Below are positions 47,066 to 54,911 of a stretch of 64,000 nt of DNA, in pieces; the first letter of the stretch is position 1; each line of letters opens with the position of its first letter. The stretch comes from Collimonas rhizosphaerae (GTDB taxonomy: Bacteria > Pseudomonadota > Gammaproteobacteria > Burkholderiales > Burkholderiaceae_D): positions 372,001 through 436,000 of the forward strand of contig NZ_JBANDC010000001.1 of NCBI RefSeq assembly GCF_038896935.1. The letters are read 5' to 3'. Under the pieces are notes generated by a model. It was not told the origin of the DNA, did not search any database, and was given only the letters and a program-made list of their open reading frames with translations. Made by a program: the position numbers and the translations under genes.

Positions 47066-47764
47066 ATGAATTCATCCCGCTATTTTGCCCTGATTCCTGC
47101 CGCCGGCATCGGTGCCCGCATAGGCGCGGATATCCCTAAGCAATATATGCCGCTGGCTGGCCAGCCGATGCTGATGCATGTGCTGGACACGTTTGCCGCT
47201 GCCGGCGCAATCAGCCACGTGTTTGTCGTAGTCAGCGCCGATGACGGTTATATCGCCGACCTGATGGCGGCGGCGCCGCATCTGCAAGGACGGGTAACAC
47301 TGTTGTTCCACGGCGGCGCCACGCGCCGGGACTCGGTGTTGAACGGCCTGCAAGCGATCCGCGAAGAGGTTGGCGACGACGACTGGGTGCTGGTGCATGA
47401 CGCCGCCCGGCCGGGCCTGACCTGCGCCCTGATCGAGCGCCTGGTTGAAACCCTGCGCGACGACCTGGTTGGCGGTTTGCTGGCGTTGCCGGTGGTCGAT
47501 ACCCTGAAACGCGGCGACCAGAACGCACGCGTGGCCCAAACCGTGGAGCGCGCCGAACTGTGGGCGGCGCAGACGCCGCAAATGTTCCGCTACGGCCTGC
47601 TGCTGCGCGCCCTGACCCTGGCTGAAGCGGTTACCGACGAAGCCAGCGCGGTGGAGCAGCTGGGCCTGCAGCCGCGCCTGGTCGAGGGCAGTCCGCGCAA
47701 TTTCAAGGTGACCTTGCCGCACGACGTGGCGCTGGCAGAGATGTTTCTAAAGGAAAAATTTTGA
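47066..47764 (+). CDS. ispD: 2-C-methyl-D-erythritol 4-phosphate cytidylyltransferase
   Basis: A 232-residue enzyme of the MEP isoprenoid pathway that makes CDP-methylerythritol. The CTP-binding loop is LIPAAGIGARIGADIPKQY, and VLVHDAARPGLT and the C-terminal VTLPHDVALAE are family signatures. I chose the ATG at 47066; a GTG two codons earlier is also in frame. ispF follows after 25 bp. Confidence 0.96.
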   Translation: MNSSRYFALIPAAGIGARIGADIPKQYMPLAGQPMLMHVLDTFAAAGAISHVFVVVSADDGYIADLMAAAPHLQGRVTLLFHGGATRRDSVLNGLQAIREEVGDDDWVLVHDAARPGLTCALIERLVETLRDDLVGGLLALPVVDTLKRGDQNARVAQTVERAELWAAQTPQMFRYGLLLRALTLAEAVTDEASAVEQLGLQPRLVEGSPRNFKVTLPHDVALAEMFLKEKF

Positions 47765-47789
47765 AGTCACCGAATTTGAAGGAGCACAC

Positions 47790-48275
47790 ATGAGCCAGCA
47801 GTTCCGCATCGGCCAAGGCTACGATTGCCACGCCTTGCAGGCTGGCCGGCCATTGATCATTGGCGGCGTGACGATTCCGCATAAAACCGGCCTGCTGGGA
47901 CATTCGGATGCCGACGTGCTGCTGCACGCGGTCATCGACGCCTTGTTTGGCGCGGCGGCCCTGGGCGATATCGGCCGCCATTTTTCGGATACGGATGCGC
48001 AGTTTGCCGGCGCCGACTCCCGCAAGCTGCTGCGCGAAGCGGTACGGCTGATCGGGGACGCCGGCTACGTCGTCGGCAATATCGACTCGACCATCATCGC
48101 CCAGGCGCCGAAAATGGCGCCGCATATTCCACAGATGGTGGCGCATATCGCCGCCGATTGTGGGATTGCGGTCAACCAGGTCAATGTAAAGGCCAAGACC
48201 AATGAAAAGCTGGGTTACCTGGGCAGGGAAGAAGGGATTGCGGCGGAAGCGGTGGCTCTGCTGCTTGCGCGCTAG
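47790..48275 (+). CDS. ispF: 2-C-methyl-D-erythritol 2,4-cyclodiphosphate synthase
   Basis: A 161-residue trimeric, metal-dependent cyclase, the next but one step after IspD. The metal site is GQGYDCHAL with GHSDADVLLHAVIDALFGAA, and the C-terminal KAKTNEKLGYLGREEGIAAE is diagnostic. AAGGAG precedes the ATG by six bases. It is convergent with the histidine kinase gene; a tandem repeat fills the gap. Confidence 0.97.
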   Translation: MSQQFRIGQGYDCHALQAGRPLIIGGVTIPHKTGLLGHSDADVLLHAVIDALFGAAALGDIGRHFSDTDAQFAGADSRKLLREAVRLIGDAGYVVGNIDSTIIAQAPKMAPHIPQMVAHIAADCGIAVNQVNVKAKTNEKLGYLGREEGIAAEAVALLLAR

Positions 48276-48284
48276 CCTGGGTGT

Positions 48285-48374
48285 AATAAACCTTTGGTTT
48301 TCAATAAACCCTAGGTTTTCAATAAACCCTAGGTTTTCAATAAACCCTAGGTTTTCAATAAACCCTAGGTTTTC
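48285..48374. repeat. Five-copy 18-bp tandem repeat at the ispF / kinase junction
   Basis: Unit AATAAACCCTAGGTTTTC occurs at 48303, 48321, 48339 and 48357 as exact copies. A first, degenerate copy (two changes in the centre) is at 48285. Each unit contains a small stem AAACC-CTA-GGTTT. The last copy supplies the TAG stop of the histidine kinase gene on the minus strand, so the array starts inside that gene. No spacers exist, so it is not a CRISPR. It is a likely variable-number repeat. Confidence 0.9.
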
Positions 48375-49783
48375 AGCTGCAGCTCGATCTGGGTAGCCAG
48401 GCCGCCGCCTTCGCGGTTGCTCACGCGCAGCTTGCCGCCGTGCTGCTTGACGATGCGGCTGACGATCGCCAGCCCGAGGCCGGAACCGTTGGCTTGCCCG
48501 CGCGCCACGTCGAGCCGGGTGAACGGCCGCAGCAGGCGGTCTATCTCGCTGTCCGGCACGCCGTCGCCGTGGTCGGAAATGTTCAGGATGACCTTGTCGC
48601 CGCGGATCTGGCAGCTGATGTCGACCTTGGCGCAATCGTCGCCTTCTTTCTTGCCGTAGCGGCGCGAATTTTCTATCAGGTTGTTGAACACGCGCCGGAG
48701 TTCAGTTTCGTTGCCGGAAACGTGGACATTTGGCGTGATGATGGTCTGGATCCGGATGTCGGCATGGCGCGTAGCGGTTTGCACCACATTGTCGATCAGC
48801 GCGCTGAGGTCGATTTTTTCGAAGCTGCTGGTATCGGTCGGTTTTGCGTAGTGCAGGAACTGGCCGATGATGCCGTCCATCTGCGCCAGGTCGGATTGCA
48901 TGCCGGTGCGCGCATCGTCGGACAGGTTCGCCATTTCCACTTCCAGCAGCATGCGCGCCAGCGGTGTGCGCAAATCGTGGGAAATGCCGGCCAGGATGAT
49001 CGCCCGGTCCGACTCGATGCGCTGCAGGTCGCTCACCATCTGGTTGAAGCTGCGGTTGGCTTCTTCGATTTCAGTCGGGCCGGTTTCGGGCAGCGGCTCA
49101 GGCTGCAGCCCTTTGGCCACCGCGCGGGTGGCGGCGGTGAGGCGCGACAGCGGCTGGTTGATCAGGGTCGAAATGAACATCGCGCCCAGCAGCGACAGTA
49201 CCAGTGCGACGCTGCCCCACTGCAGCCATTGCACACCCGAGCTGCGCTCGACCCGTTCGCTGTCGAGCATCAGCCAGTATTCGTCGCTGTCGATCTTGAA
49301 GCTGATCCAGAAGCCGCCGATGTCATTGACCTTGGAAGAAAACCTGGTCTGGTTGCCGAGCCTGGCGCGGACTTCCCGTTCCAGGTCGGGCATCAGGGCG
49401 TTGTCGGGCGGCGGCTCGATCCGGTCGGTATCTTCCAGCGGATAAATCCGGATGCCTTCATTGCTGGCCAGGTCGAACAGCAGTTCGCTGCGCAGGTCCG
49501 GCGCCGAATGGGTGAGGGCGGCGCGGGTAATGGTGACGATGGAGATGATCTGCGCGGCGATCTGCTGCGCGCGCGGGCCGCGCTCGACGATCTTGAAGCT
49601 GGCGACCCAAGTCACCATGCTGACCGTGATCAGGAAGGCGATCATGAAAAAGGTCCGCCACATCAGACCGCTTTTCAGCCAGGCCAGCCGGTGCGGAGTT
49701 ACCATGTGGCCGGGCGTTGGCGAGGGAAGGACGATGCCGCGCAGACTGGCATCAGCGCGGTTGGCCTTCTGGGATAAAGACAT
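48365..49783 (-). CDS. EnvZ-type sensor histidine kinase
   Basis: A 472-residue inner-membrane kinase. A first membrane helix (about residues 40-62, FFMIAFLITVSMVTWVASF) is followed by a periplasmic region of about 115 residues. The second helix (WGSVALVLSLLGAMFISTLI) leads to a HAMP domain. The HisKA box is ILAGISHDLRTPLARM with phospho-acceptor His269, and the ATPase domain has N, G1 and G2 boxes (NNLIENSRRYG, ISDHGDGVPD, GSGLGLAIV). It overlaps the response-regulator gene by 32 bp. A start at the ATG at 49705 would remove the overlap and is possible. The stop codon lies in the tandem repeat. The signal sensed is unknown; osmotic or envelope control like EnvZ is likely. Confidence 0.93.
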   Translation of the reverse strand: MSLSQKANRADASLRGIVLPSPTPGHMVTPHRLAWLKSGLMWRTFFMIAFLITVSMVTWVASFKIVERGPRAQQIAAQIISIVTITRAALTHSAPDLRSELLFDLASNEGIRIYPLEDTDRIEPPPDNALMPDLEREVRARLGNQTRFSSKVNDIGGFWISFKIDSDEYWLMLDSERVERSSGVQWLQWGSVALVLSLLGAMFISTLINQPLSRLTAATRAVAKGLQPEPLPETGPTEIEEANRSFNQMVSDLQRIESDRAIILAGISHDLRTPLARMLLEVEMANLSDDARTGMQSDLAQMDGIIGQFLHYAKPTDTSSFEKIDLSALIDNVVQTATRHADIRIQTIITPNVHVSGNETELRRVFNNLIENSRRYGKKEGDDCAKVDISCQIRGDKVILNISDHGDGVPDSEIDRLLRPFTRLDVARGQANGSGLGLAIVSRIVKQHGGKLRVSNREGGGLATQIELQLKT

Positions 49784-50513
49784 AGCCGAGCCCCCATACG
49801 GTCTGGATGTAGAGCGGGCTGGCGGGATCCGGTTCGATCAGCTTGCGCAGGCGCGAAATCTGGACATCCAGGCTGCGGTCGAACACTTCGTATTCGCGGC
49901 CGCGCGCCAGTTCCATCAGCTTCTCGCGCGACAGCGGCTGCCGCGCGTGCCGCGCAAACACCTTGAGCACCGAGAATTCGCCGGTGGTGAGCGGGATCGA
50001 TTCGCCGTTCTTTTTCAGCGTACGTGTGCCGAGGTCAAGGATGAATTCGCCGAACTCGAAAGACTGCGGCGTTTCCGATGGCGCGCCCGGCAGCTCGTCC
50101 GGCCCTTTGCGGCGCAGCACCGCGCCGATGCGCGCCACCAGTTCGCGCGGGTTGAATGGTTTGGGCAGGTAGTCGTCGGCGCCCATTTCCAGTCCGACGA
50201 TGCGATCCACGTCTTCACCTTTAGCGGTCAGCATGATGATCGGCGTCTGGTCGCCGGCGCCGCGCAGGCGGCGGCAGATCGCCAGGCCGTCTTCGCCCGG
50301 CAGCATCAGGTCCAGCACCAGCAGGTCGTAACGCTCGCGTATCCACAGCTTGTTCATGGCCTGCGCGTTCTCCGCGGTGACTACCTGGAAGCCTTGTTCC
50401 GTCAGGTATCGCCGCAGCAGGTCGCGCAACCGGATGTCGTCGTCGACCACCAGGATTTTATGTTGATGGGCGCTGCTTGTTTGGTTTGAGGTGTTGATCG
50501 TATTCATGGTCAT
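49752..50513 (-). CDS. ompR: OmpR-family response regulator
   Basis: A 253-residue regulator. The receiver domain has the acidic pocket VVDDD (about residues 22-26), phospho-acceptor Asp68 in LLVLDLMLPGEDG, Thr in IIMLTAKGED and the conserved Lys in YLPKPFNPRELVAR. The C-terminal winged helix includes LTTGEFSVLKVF and ends with YIQTVWGLGYVFIPEGQ, close to OmpR itself. It is transcribed before, and overlaps, the kinase gene, so the two are a cognate pair. Confidence 0.94.
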   Translation of the reverse strand: MTMNTINTSNQTSSAHQHKILVVDDDIRLRDLLRRYLTEQGFQVVTAENAQAMNKLWIRERYDLLVLDLMLPGEDGLAICRRLRGAGDQTPIIMLTAKGEDVDRIVGLEMGADDYLPKPFNPRELVARIGAVLRRKGPDELPGAPSETPQSFEFGEFILDLGTRTLKKNGESIPLTTGEFSVLKVFARHARQPLSREKLMELARGREYEVFDRSLDVQISRLRKLIEPDPASPLYIQTVWGLGYVFIPEGQPR

Positions 50514-50677
50514 ATGGTAACGTCAGAGTGCGCATCAAAAATACAGTTAAGACCCATGGATTACAAAGTGTTACACACTTTACTAAAAACGTCTTATGCC
50601 GGTTCATAGGGAAGCTTACACTTAATTCGTGATGATTAAGCCTTAACCGTAGTCCTGAATTCACAGAAGAAGTCCAT
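50514..50677. promoter_or_regulatory. Divergent promoter region of ompR and the small secreted protein gene
   Basis: This 164-bp gap contains two inverted repeats, AAGTG-TTACA-CACTT (50569-50583) and CTTAAT-N8-ATTAAG (near 50622-50641). Either could be a regulator site. I do not see convincing -35/-10 boxes. Its position makes it a natural target of the response regulator. Confidence 0.35.
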
Positions 50678-50968
50678 ATGATGACGATGTTCCGGAAAAT
50701 CAGTGTCTGTTTATTGTTGCTGTCGGCAATGATGAGCGCCTCTGCACGTTCCGACCGTATGCCTGACGACCGCGGCGGCGACCGTCGCGCGCCGCCTCCT
50801 TCACAGTATGAACCGCGGCGCGGCCAGGCGCCGGATGAGCAATGGCAGAATCGCGGACGCGGCTCGGATCCCAATGAGGGACGCGGCCGGATGTCGCCGG
50901 ACGAGCGGCGCGCCTTGCGCCAGCAGATCGACAGGGCCGGCCGGGATATTTATCCGCAGCGGCGCTGA
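50678..50968 (+). CDS. Small secreted basic protein divergent from ompR
   Basis: A 96-residue protein with a signal peptide (FRKISVCLLLLSAMMSASA). The mature part is very rich in Arg, Asp, Gly and Pro, probably disordered, and ends in a short helical motif (MSPDERRALRQQIDRAGRDI). I think this motif is conserved in other Oxalobacteraceae. It has no Cys. It is divergent from ompR, so it may be a target or an accessory of that two-component system. No function is known to me. GAAGAAG upstream of the ATG is a weak ribosome binding site. Confidence 0.7.
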   Translation: MMTMFRKISVCLLLLSAMMSASARSDRMPDDRGGDRRAPPPSQYEPRRGQAPDEQWQNRGRGSDPNEGRGRMSPDERRALRQQIDRAGRDIYPQRR

Positions 50969-51127
50969 TATCGGCAAACAGGAAATGCCAGCTTGATGGC
51001 GCAGAGAACCGGTGATGAAGATCGCCGGTTTTTTATTGGGCGCTGCTTTTCTAAAATGGAGGGCAGGGGAAGGGAATGCCTGACGCAGTTTTGCGGGCAA
51101 ATGAAAACCGGAGACGTAAACCAGAAA

Positions 51128-51155
51128 GGGGTTGCAAGATTTCTCTTGCAACCCC
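51128..51155 (-). terminator. Hairpin downstream of tRNA-Arg
   Basis: Perfect 12-bp arms GGGGTTGCAAGA and TCTTGCAACCCC flank a four-base loop. On the minus strand the stem is followed by TTTCTGG. It lies 10 bp past the tRNA 3' end and is probably its terminator. Confidence 0.8.
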
Positions 51156-51164
51156 TCGTAATAC

Positions 51165-51241
51165 TGGTGCGGCTGGCAGGAATCGAACCCACGACCCCTT
51201 GGTTCGTAGCCAAGTACTCTATCCAGCTGAGCTACAGCCGC
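51165..51241 (-). tRNA. tRNA-Arg (anticodon ACG)
   Basis: The 77-nt minus-strand gene includes an encoded CCA. The acceptor stem is GCGGCTG/CAGCCGC and the anticodon arm is CTTGG-CTACGAA-CCAAG with anticodon ACG (A34 normally becomes inosine and reads CGU/C/A). The T arm has GTGGGTTCGAATCC. The T loop and D arm are normal apart from a G-T closing pair in the D stem. Confidence 0.97.
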
Positions 51242-51470
51242 GAAAAACAAAATTATATATTAGCTTTGTTAATTTTGGAAGAGGGAAATATCGTAAAACC
51301 TGATATTTCTTCTCGCTTACAGAGGTAAAACACTTTTTCTGCTTGCTCTCAACCAAGTCCGCTACTATGCCACAGACATTGTGTAATGGGAAGCTTTATT
51401 TGTGTTTTAGCTCAGGCTTTTTCGATTCCTTTTACTCCTCGCACCAGAGGGCGCAGCCGATTTCATCGAA

Positions 51471-51498
51471 TGATATAATCAAACAATAATCATTATCA
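51471..51498 (+). promoter_or_regulatory. Extended -10 promoter and Fur box of the ftr operon
   Basis: TGATATAAT (51471-51479) is an extended -10. Directly downstream, CAATAATCATTATCA (51484-51498) matches 12 of the 14 defined bases of the 7-1-7 Fur consensus. The box would cover the transcription start and block it when iron is plentiful. The rest of the 281-bp gap between the tRNA and ftrA (51242-51522) shows no gene. Confidence 0.8.
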
Positions 51499-51522
51499 TT
51501 TATATTGCGAAAGGTTGATTAC

Positions 51523-52065
51523 ATGAGTGTGAAATTGCTTACGGCGGCCGCGCTTGTTTCTCTTGGGTTTGCCGGCGCCGCAATGGCAGCCGAGTATCCG
51601 ATCGGCAAGCAGCAGATCATGAACGGCCTGGAAATCGCTGCTGTATACCTGCAGCCGATCAAGATGGAGCCGGAAGGCATGATGCGCAAGGCGGAACTGT
51701 CTGACATCCACGTCGAAGCCGATATCCGCGCCGTCAAAGATAATCCGAACGGTTTTGCCGAAGGCGACTGGATGCCGAACCTGGTGATCTCCTACGAATT
51801 CACCAAGGCCGGTTCGAACCAGGTGATCAAGGGCGACATGATGCCGATGGTGGCCAGCGACGGTCCGCACTACGGCGATAACGTCAAGCTGGCAGGGCCG
51901 GGAAAATACACATTGAAAATGATCATTTCGCCGCCGTCGGCTAATGCCAGCGCGCATTTCGGCCGCCACGTGGACAAGGAAACCGGCGTCGGCGCCTGGT
52001 TCAAGCCGTTCACCGTGGTCAACGAATTCACCTTCGCCGGCGTCGGTAAAAAGGGCGGATATTAA
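51523..52065 (+). CDS. ftrA: Periplasmic iron-binding protein, P19/FtrA type
   Basis: A 180-residue exported protein with signal MSVKLLTAAALVSLGFAGAAMA. It matches the P19/FtrA/Tp34 family: EYPIGKQQIMNGLEIAAVYL at the mature N-terminus, the metal-ligand region AELSDIHVEADIRA, and MMPMVASDGPHYGDNVKL with the second His. In Bordetella and Campylobacter this protein binds iron or copper in the periplasm and works with the permease. The ATG at 51523 has AAGG eight bases upstream; an earlier in-frame start is rejected. It is the first gene of the four-gene Fur-controlled operon. Confidence 0.92.
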   Translation: MSVKLLTAAALVSLGFAGAAMAAEYPIGKQQIMNGLEIAAVYLQPIKMEPEGMMRKAELSDIHVEADIRAVKDNPNGFAEGDWMPNLVISYEFTKAGSNQVIKGDMMPMVASDGPHYGDNVKLAGPGKYTLKMIISPPSANASAHFGRHVDKETGVGAWFKPFTVVNEFTFAGVGKKGGY

Positions 52066-52085
52066 TGCAGGAGAAATGCGCACCC

Positions 52086-52448
52086 ATGAAATTCTTGTCG
52101 CAGGCCGCGGCCAACATGGCGGGCAAAACACGCGGCTTATTGGGCGTCGGCCTGCTGCTGGCGGCAACGGTTTCGTTGGCTGCCGATCTGCCGACCTTCA
52201 AGCTGGAAATGAAGGACGGCGTCCTGAATCCGGCGCGGATCGCGGTTCCTGCCGGCCAGAAAATAAAAATCGAGATCCACAACACCGGGCAGTCGGCGGT
52301 GGAGTTTGAAAGCGTCCAGCTGCGCAAGGAAAAAGTGCTGGCGCCGGGCGCGCAGTCGTTCGTGGTGATTGCCCCGCTGCAGCCGGGCGAATACAAGTTC
52401 TTCGACGACTTCCATACGCAGGCGCAGGGTGCGATTGTCGCTAAATAA
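52086..52448 (+). CDS. ftrB: Cupredoxin-like periplasmic protein, FtrB type
   Basis: A 120-residue exported protein with a signal sequence (GLLGVGLLLAATVSLAAD) and a cupredoxin-like fold. TFKLEMKDGVLNPARIAVPA, IEIHNTGQSAVEFES and LQPGEYKFFDDFHTQAQG are typical of the FtrB/EfeO-cupredoxin domain. The blue-copper Cys is missing, as in other FtrB proteins, so it probably oxidises or hands over iron in another way. An ATG at 52065, overlapping the ftrA stop, is a possible start; I prefer 52086 because the signal peptide starts there, although AGGAG is 11-12 bases away. Confidence 0.85.
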   Translation: MKFLSQAAANMAGKTRGLLGVGLLLAATVSLAADLPTFKLEMKDGVLNPARIAVPAGQKIKIEIHNTGQSAVEFESVQLRKEKVLAPGAQSFVVIAPLQPGEYKFFDDFHTQAQGAIVAK

Positions 52449-52493
52449 GAGGCCGCCGGCGGCGGTTGCAATAGTTTGATGGAGTAACAAGCG

Positions 52494-53324
52494 ATGGGTC
52501 AGGTTTTGTTCATAGTCTGGCGCGAGAGCGTCGAGGCTTTGCTGGTAGTCGGTATCTTGCACGCGTGGCTGAAGAACGGCGGCGATGCTGCGCGCCGCGG
52601 CTTGCCGTATCTGTGGAGTGGCGTCGGCGTCGGCGTCCTCGGCGCGATCGGCCTGGGCGCGGCGCTGCTGGGTTTCAGCGAGCTGCTGTCGGGCGACGCC
52701 CAGGATTACTTCCAGATCGTCATGGTGATACTGGCAGCCATATTGATCGTGCAGATGGTGTTCTGGATGCGCAAGCACGGCCGCACGCTCAAGCGCGAAA
52801 TGGAAACCTCGCTCAGCGCCAACCTGCAAAGCGCCAACTGGTGGGGCGTATTCGCGCTGGCGGCATTGGCGATCGCGCGCGAGGGCAGCGAAACCGTGAT
52901 ATTTCTTTACGGACTGGGGCTGGCGGACAAGGGCGATTCGGCCGGCGCAATGGTGCTGGCGGCGGCGCTCGGTTTTGCGCTGGCGTTCCTGACCTTCTAT
53001 CTGCTGCAGCTCGGCGGCAAGATTTTCTCCTGGCGCCGTTTCTTCCAGGTCACTGAAATCATCTTGCTGTTCCTCGCCGCAGGCCTGCTGCTGACCGGCG
53101 TCGAACGCCTGATGTCGCTGGATATCATCCCGACGCTGGTCGACCCGGTCTGGGATAGTTCACGCCTGCTCGACGACACCACATCATTCGGCAACCTGGT
53201 TTCCACGCTGACCGGCTATCGCGCGCAGCCTGCGCTGATGAGCTTGCTGGTGTATGTGGCATATTGGGTGTGCGTATTGTTATTCCTTAAACGAGCCAGG
53301 CCGCAGCCGATCCCAGCTAAATAA
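52494..53324 (+). CDS. ftrC: Ftr1-family iron permease
   Basis: A 276-residue inner-membrane permease with seven hydrophobic helices. Both REXXE iron-binding motifs are present: WRESVEALLVVGI in helix 1 and AREGSETVIF in helix 4. This is the hallmark of Ftr1/EfeU/FtrC transporters. TGG-AGTAAC upstream of the ATG gives a GGAG ribosome binding site. It is the transport subunit of the operon and is followed by ftrD after four bases. Confidence 0.94.
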   Translation: MGQVLFIVWRESVEALLVVGILHAWLKNGGDAARRGLPYLWSGVGVGVLGAIGLGAALLGFSELLSGDAQDYFQIVMVILAAILIVQMVFWMRKHGRTLKREMETSLSANLQSANWWGVFALAALAIAREGSETVIFLYGLGLADKGDSAGAMVLAAALGFALAFLTFYLLQLGGKIFSWRRFFQVTEIILLFLAAGLLLTGVERLMSLDIIPTLVDPVWDSSRLLDDTTSFGNLVSTLTGYRAQPALMSLLVYVAYWVCVLLFLKRARPQPIPAK

Positions 53325-53328
53325 ACCA

Positions 53329-54738
53329 ATGAATACTTGTGCCATTCCTCAAACGCAAACACGCCTCTCCCGCACCGCTGACTGGATGCGGGACCATGCG
53401 AAACTGATTCGCTGGGTGCAGTGGGGGATTGTGCTGGTGTACGGTTTCCTGATCCTGGTGCCGATCTTCTTGCCGTTGCCGGACGAGACCGCGCACATCT
53501 GGTCGAACCTGACCCTGGTCGCGCAATTCGCTTTCTGGGGCATCTGGTGGCCGTTCGTGCTGATCAGCATGGTGCTGATGGGGCGGGTCTGGTGCGGCGT
53601 GCTGTGCCCGGAAGGCGCGCTGACCGAGTTCGCCAGCCGCCATGGGCTCGGCAAAGCCATCCCGCACTGGATGCGCTGGGGCGGCTGGCCGTTCGTGGCG
53701 TTTGCGCTGACCACCATCTACGGCCAGATGGTGAGCGTGTATCAATATCCTAAAGCGGTGCTGCTGGTGCTGGGCGGTTCTACCGCCGGCGCCATCGTGG
53801 TGGGCTACCTGTATGGCCGCGACAAGCGTGTCTGGTGCAAATACCTGTGTCCGGTGAACGGCGTGTTCGGCCTGCTGGCCAAGCTGGCGCCGTTTCACTA
53901 TAAAGTCAATGAAACCGCCTGGCGCGCTTCGTACGGCACCCACAGCCACACGCAAGGGCGCACCGTGATTCCTGTCAATTGCGCGCCGCTGGTGCCGTTG
54001 CGGGCCATGAAGGGCGCTTCCGACTGCCATATGTGCGGCCGTTGCAGCGGCCATCGCGACGCCATCGAACTGAGCTGGCGCGCGCCGGCCGAGGAAATCG
54101 TCGCGCATGGCGAGCAGCACAACAACCTGTGGGAAAGCGCCCTGGCCTTGTACGGCCTGATGGGGATCGCCATCGGCGCCTTCCACTGGTCGGCCAGCCC
54201 TTGGTTTGTGCAGGTCAAGCAAGCCATTGCGACCTGGCTGATCGACCGCGACATCATGTGGCCTTTCGATACCAGTGCGCCGTGGTGGGTGTTCACCAAT
54301 TATCCGGCGCAGAACGATGTCTTCAGCTGGCTCGACGGCAGCCTGGTGGTCGCCTATATCCTCACCACCGGCCTGGTGCTTGGCACCGCGCTCACAGTAT
54401 TGTTCGCGCTGGGCAGCCGTGCGCTTGGCAACTGGGACCGCAAGCGTTTCAACCACCTGGTGCAGTCCACCATCCCGCTGGCCGGCTGCGGCGTATTCGT
54501 CGGCTTGTCGGCCACCACCGTCAGCCTGCTGCGCGGCGAACACTTGCCGGTATTCTGGGCCAACGACTTGCGCGCCATCCTCCTGATCGCGACCACCTTG
54601 TGGAGCGTCTGGCTGGCCTGGCGCGTCACCGGCCGTTATACGGCTTCGCCGGTGCGCCGCCTGGCGAGCATGGCGCCGGTGATCGCCGGCCTGGCGCTGG
54701 TCAACTTTGCCTGGCTGCTGATGTTCTGGTTGTGGTGA
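53329..54738 (+). CDS. ftrD: Membrane polyferredoxin (4Fe-4S), FtrD type
   Basis: A 469-residue membrane protein with six or more helices and NapH/CcoG-like cluster motifs: WCGVLCPEGALTEFAS, WCKYLCPVNGVFGLLA and the CHMCGRCSGHRDAIE ferredoxin site. In the FtrABCD model it passes electrons across the membrane to keep the cupredoxin or iron in the right redox state. I chose the ATG at 53329, four bases after the ftrC stop; the longer frame overlaps ftrC. Confidence 0.92.
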   Translation: MNTCAIPQTQTRLSRTADWMRDHAKLIRWVQWGIVLVYGFLILVPIFLPLPDETAHIWSNLTLVAQFAFWGIWWPFVLISMVLMGRVWCGVLCPEGALTEFASRHGLGKAIPHWMRWGGWPFVAFALTTIYGQMVSVYQYPKAVLLVLGGSTAGAIVVGYLYGRDKRVWCKYLCPVNGVFGLLAKLAPFHYKVNETAWRASYGTHSHTQGRTVIPVNCAPLVPLRAMKGASDCHMCGRCSGHRDAIELSWRAPAEEIVAHGEQHNNLWESALALYGLMGIAIGAFHWSASPWFVQVKQAIATWLIDRDIMWPFDTSAPWWVFTNYPAQNDVFSWLDGSLVVAYILTTGLVLGTALTVLFALGSRALGNWDRKRFNHLVQSTIPLAGCGVFVGLSATTVSLLRGEHLPVFWANDLRAILLIATTLWSVWLAWRVTGRYTASPVRRLASMAPVIAGLALVNFAWLLMFWLW

Positions 54739-54911
54739 ATTCCCATCATTTGCCGGAATTTTGTCACGTACTGATCGATGGGCAGGTGGTTAGTGCGTAA
54801 AATGAGGGTTGTTGTCCCGTCTATATTTATCTTGCCGTTCTCCTCCACAGGGGTACGGCGACGGCGGCGGGGAAGCTTTCTTCAACTCTACGCGACTCTG
54901 CGTTTCTTATC

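Noticed and set aside
48285..48374. Possible CRISPR array
   Set aside because: The units are directly adjacent with no spacers, and no cas genes are present.
48202..48396. Open frame with repeated FSINPR peptides
   Set aside because: It is a translation of the 18-bp tandem repeat in a non-coding frame; ispF and the kinase gene account for both flanks.
51165..51241. tRNA-Arg as an attachment site of an integrated element
   Set aside because: I found no integrase gene and no repeat of the tRNA 3' end in the window.
53254..53328. Longer N-terminus for ftrD
   Set aside because: It would overlap ftrC by 71 bp; the ATG at 53329 directly after the ftrC stop is more plausible.
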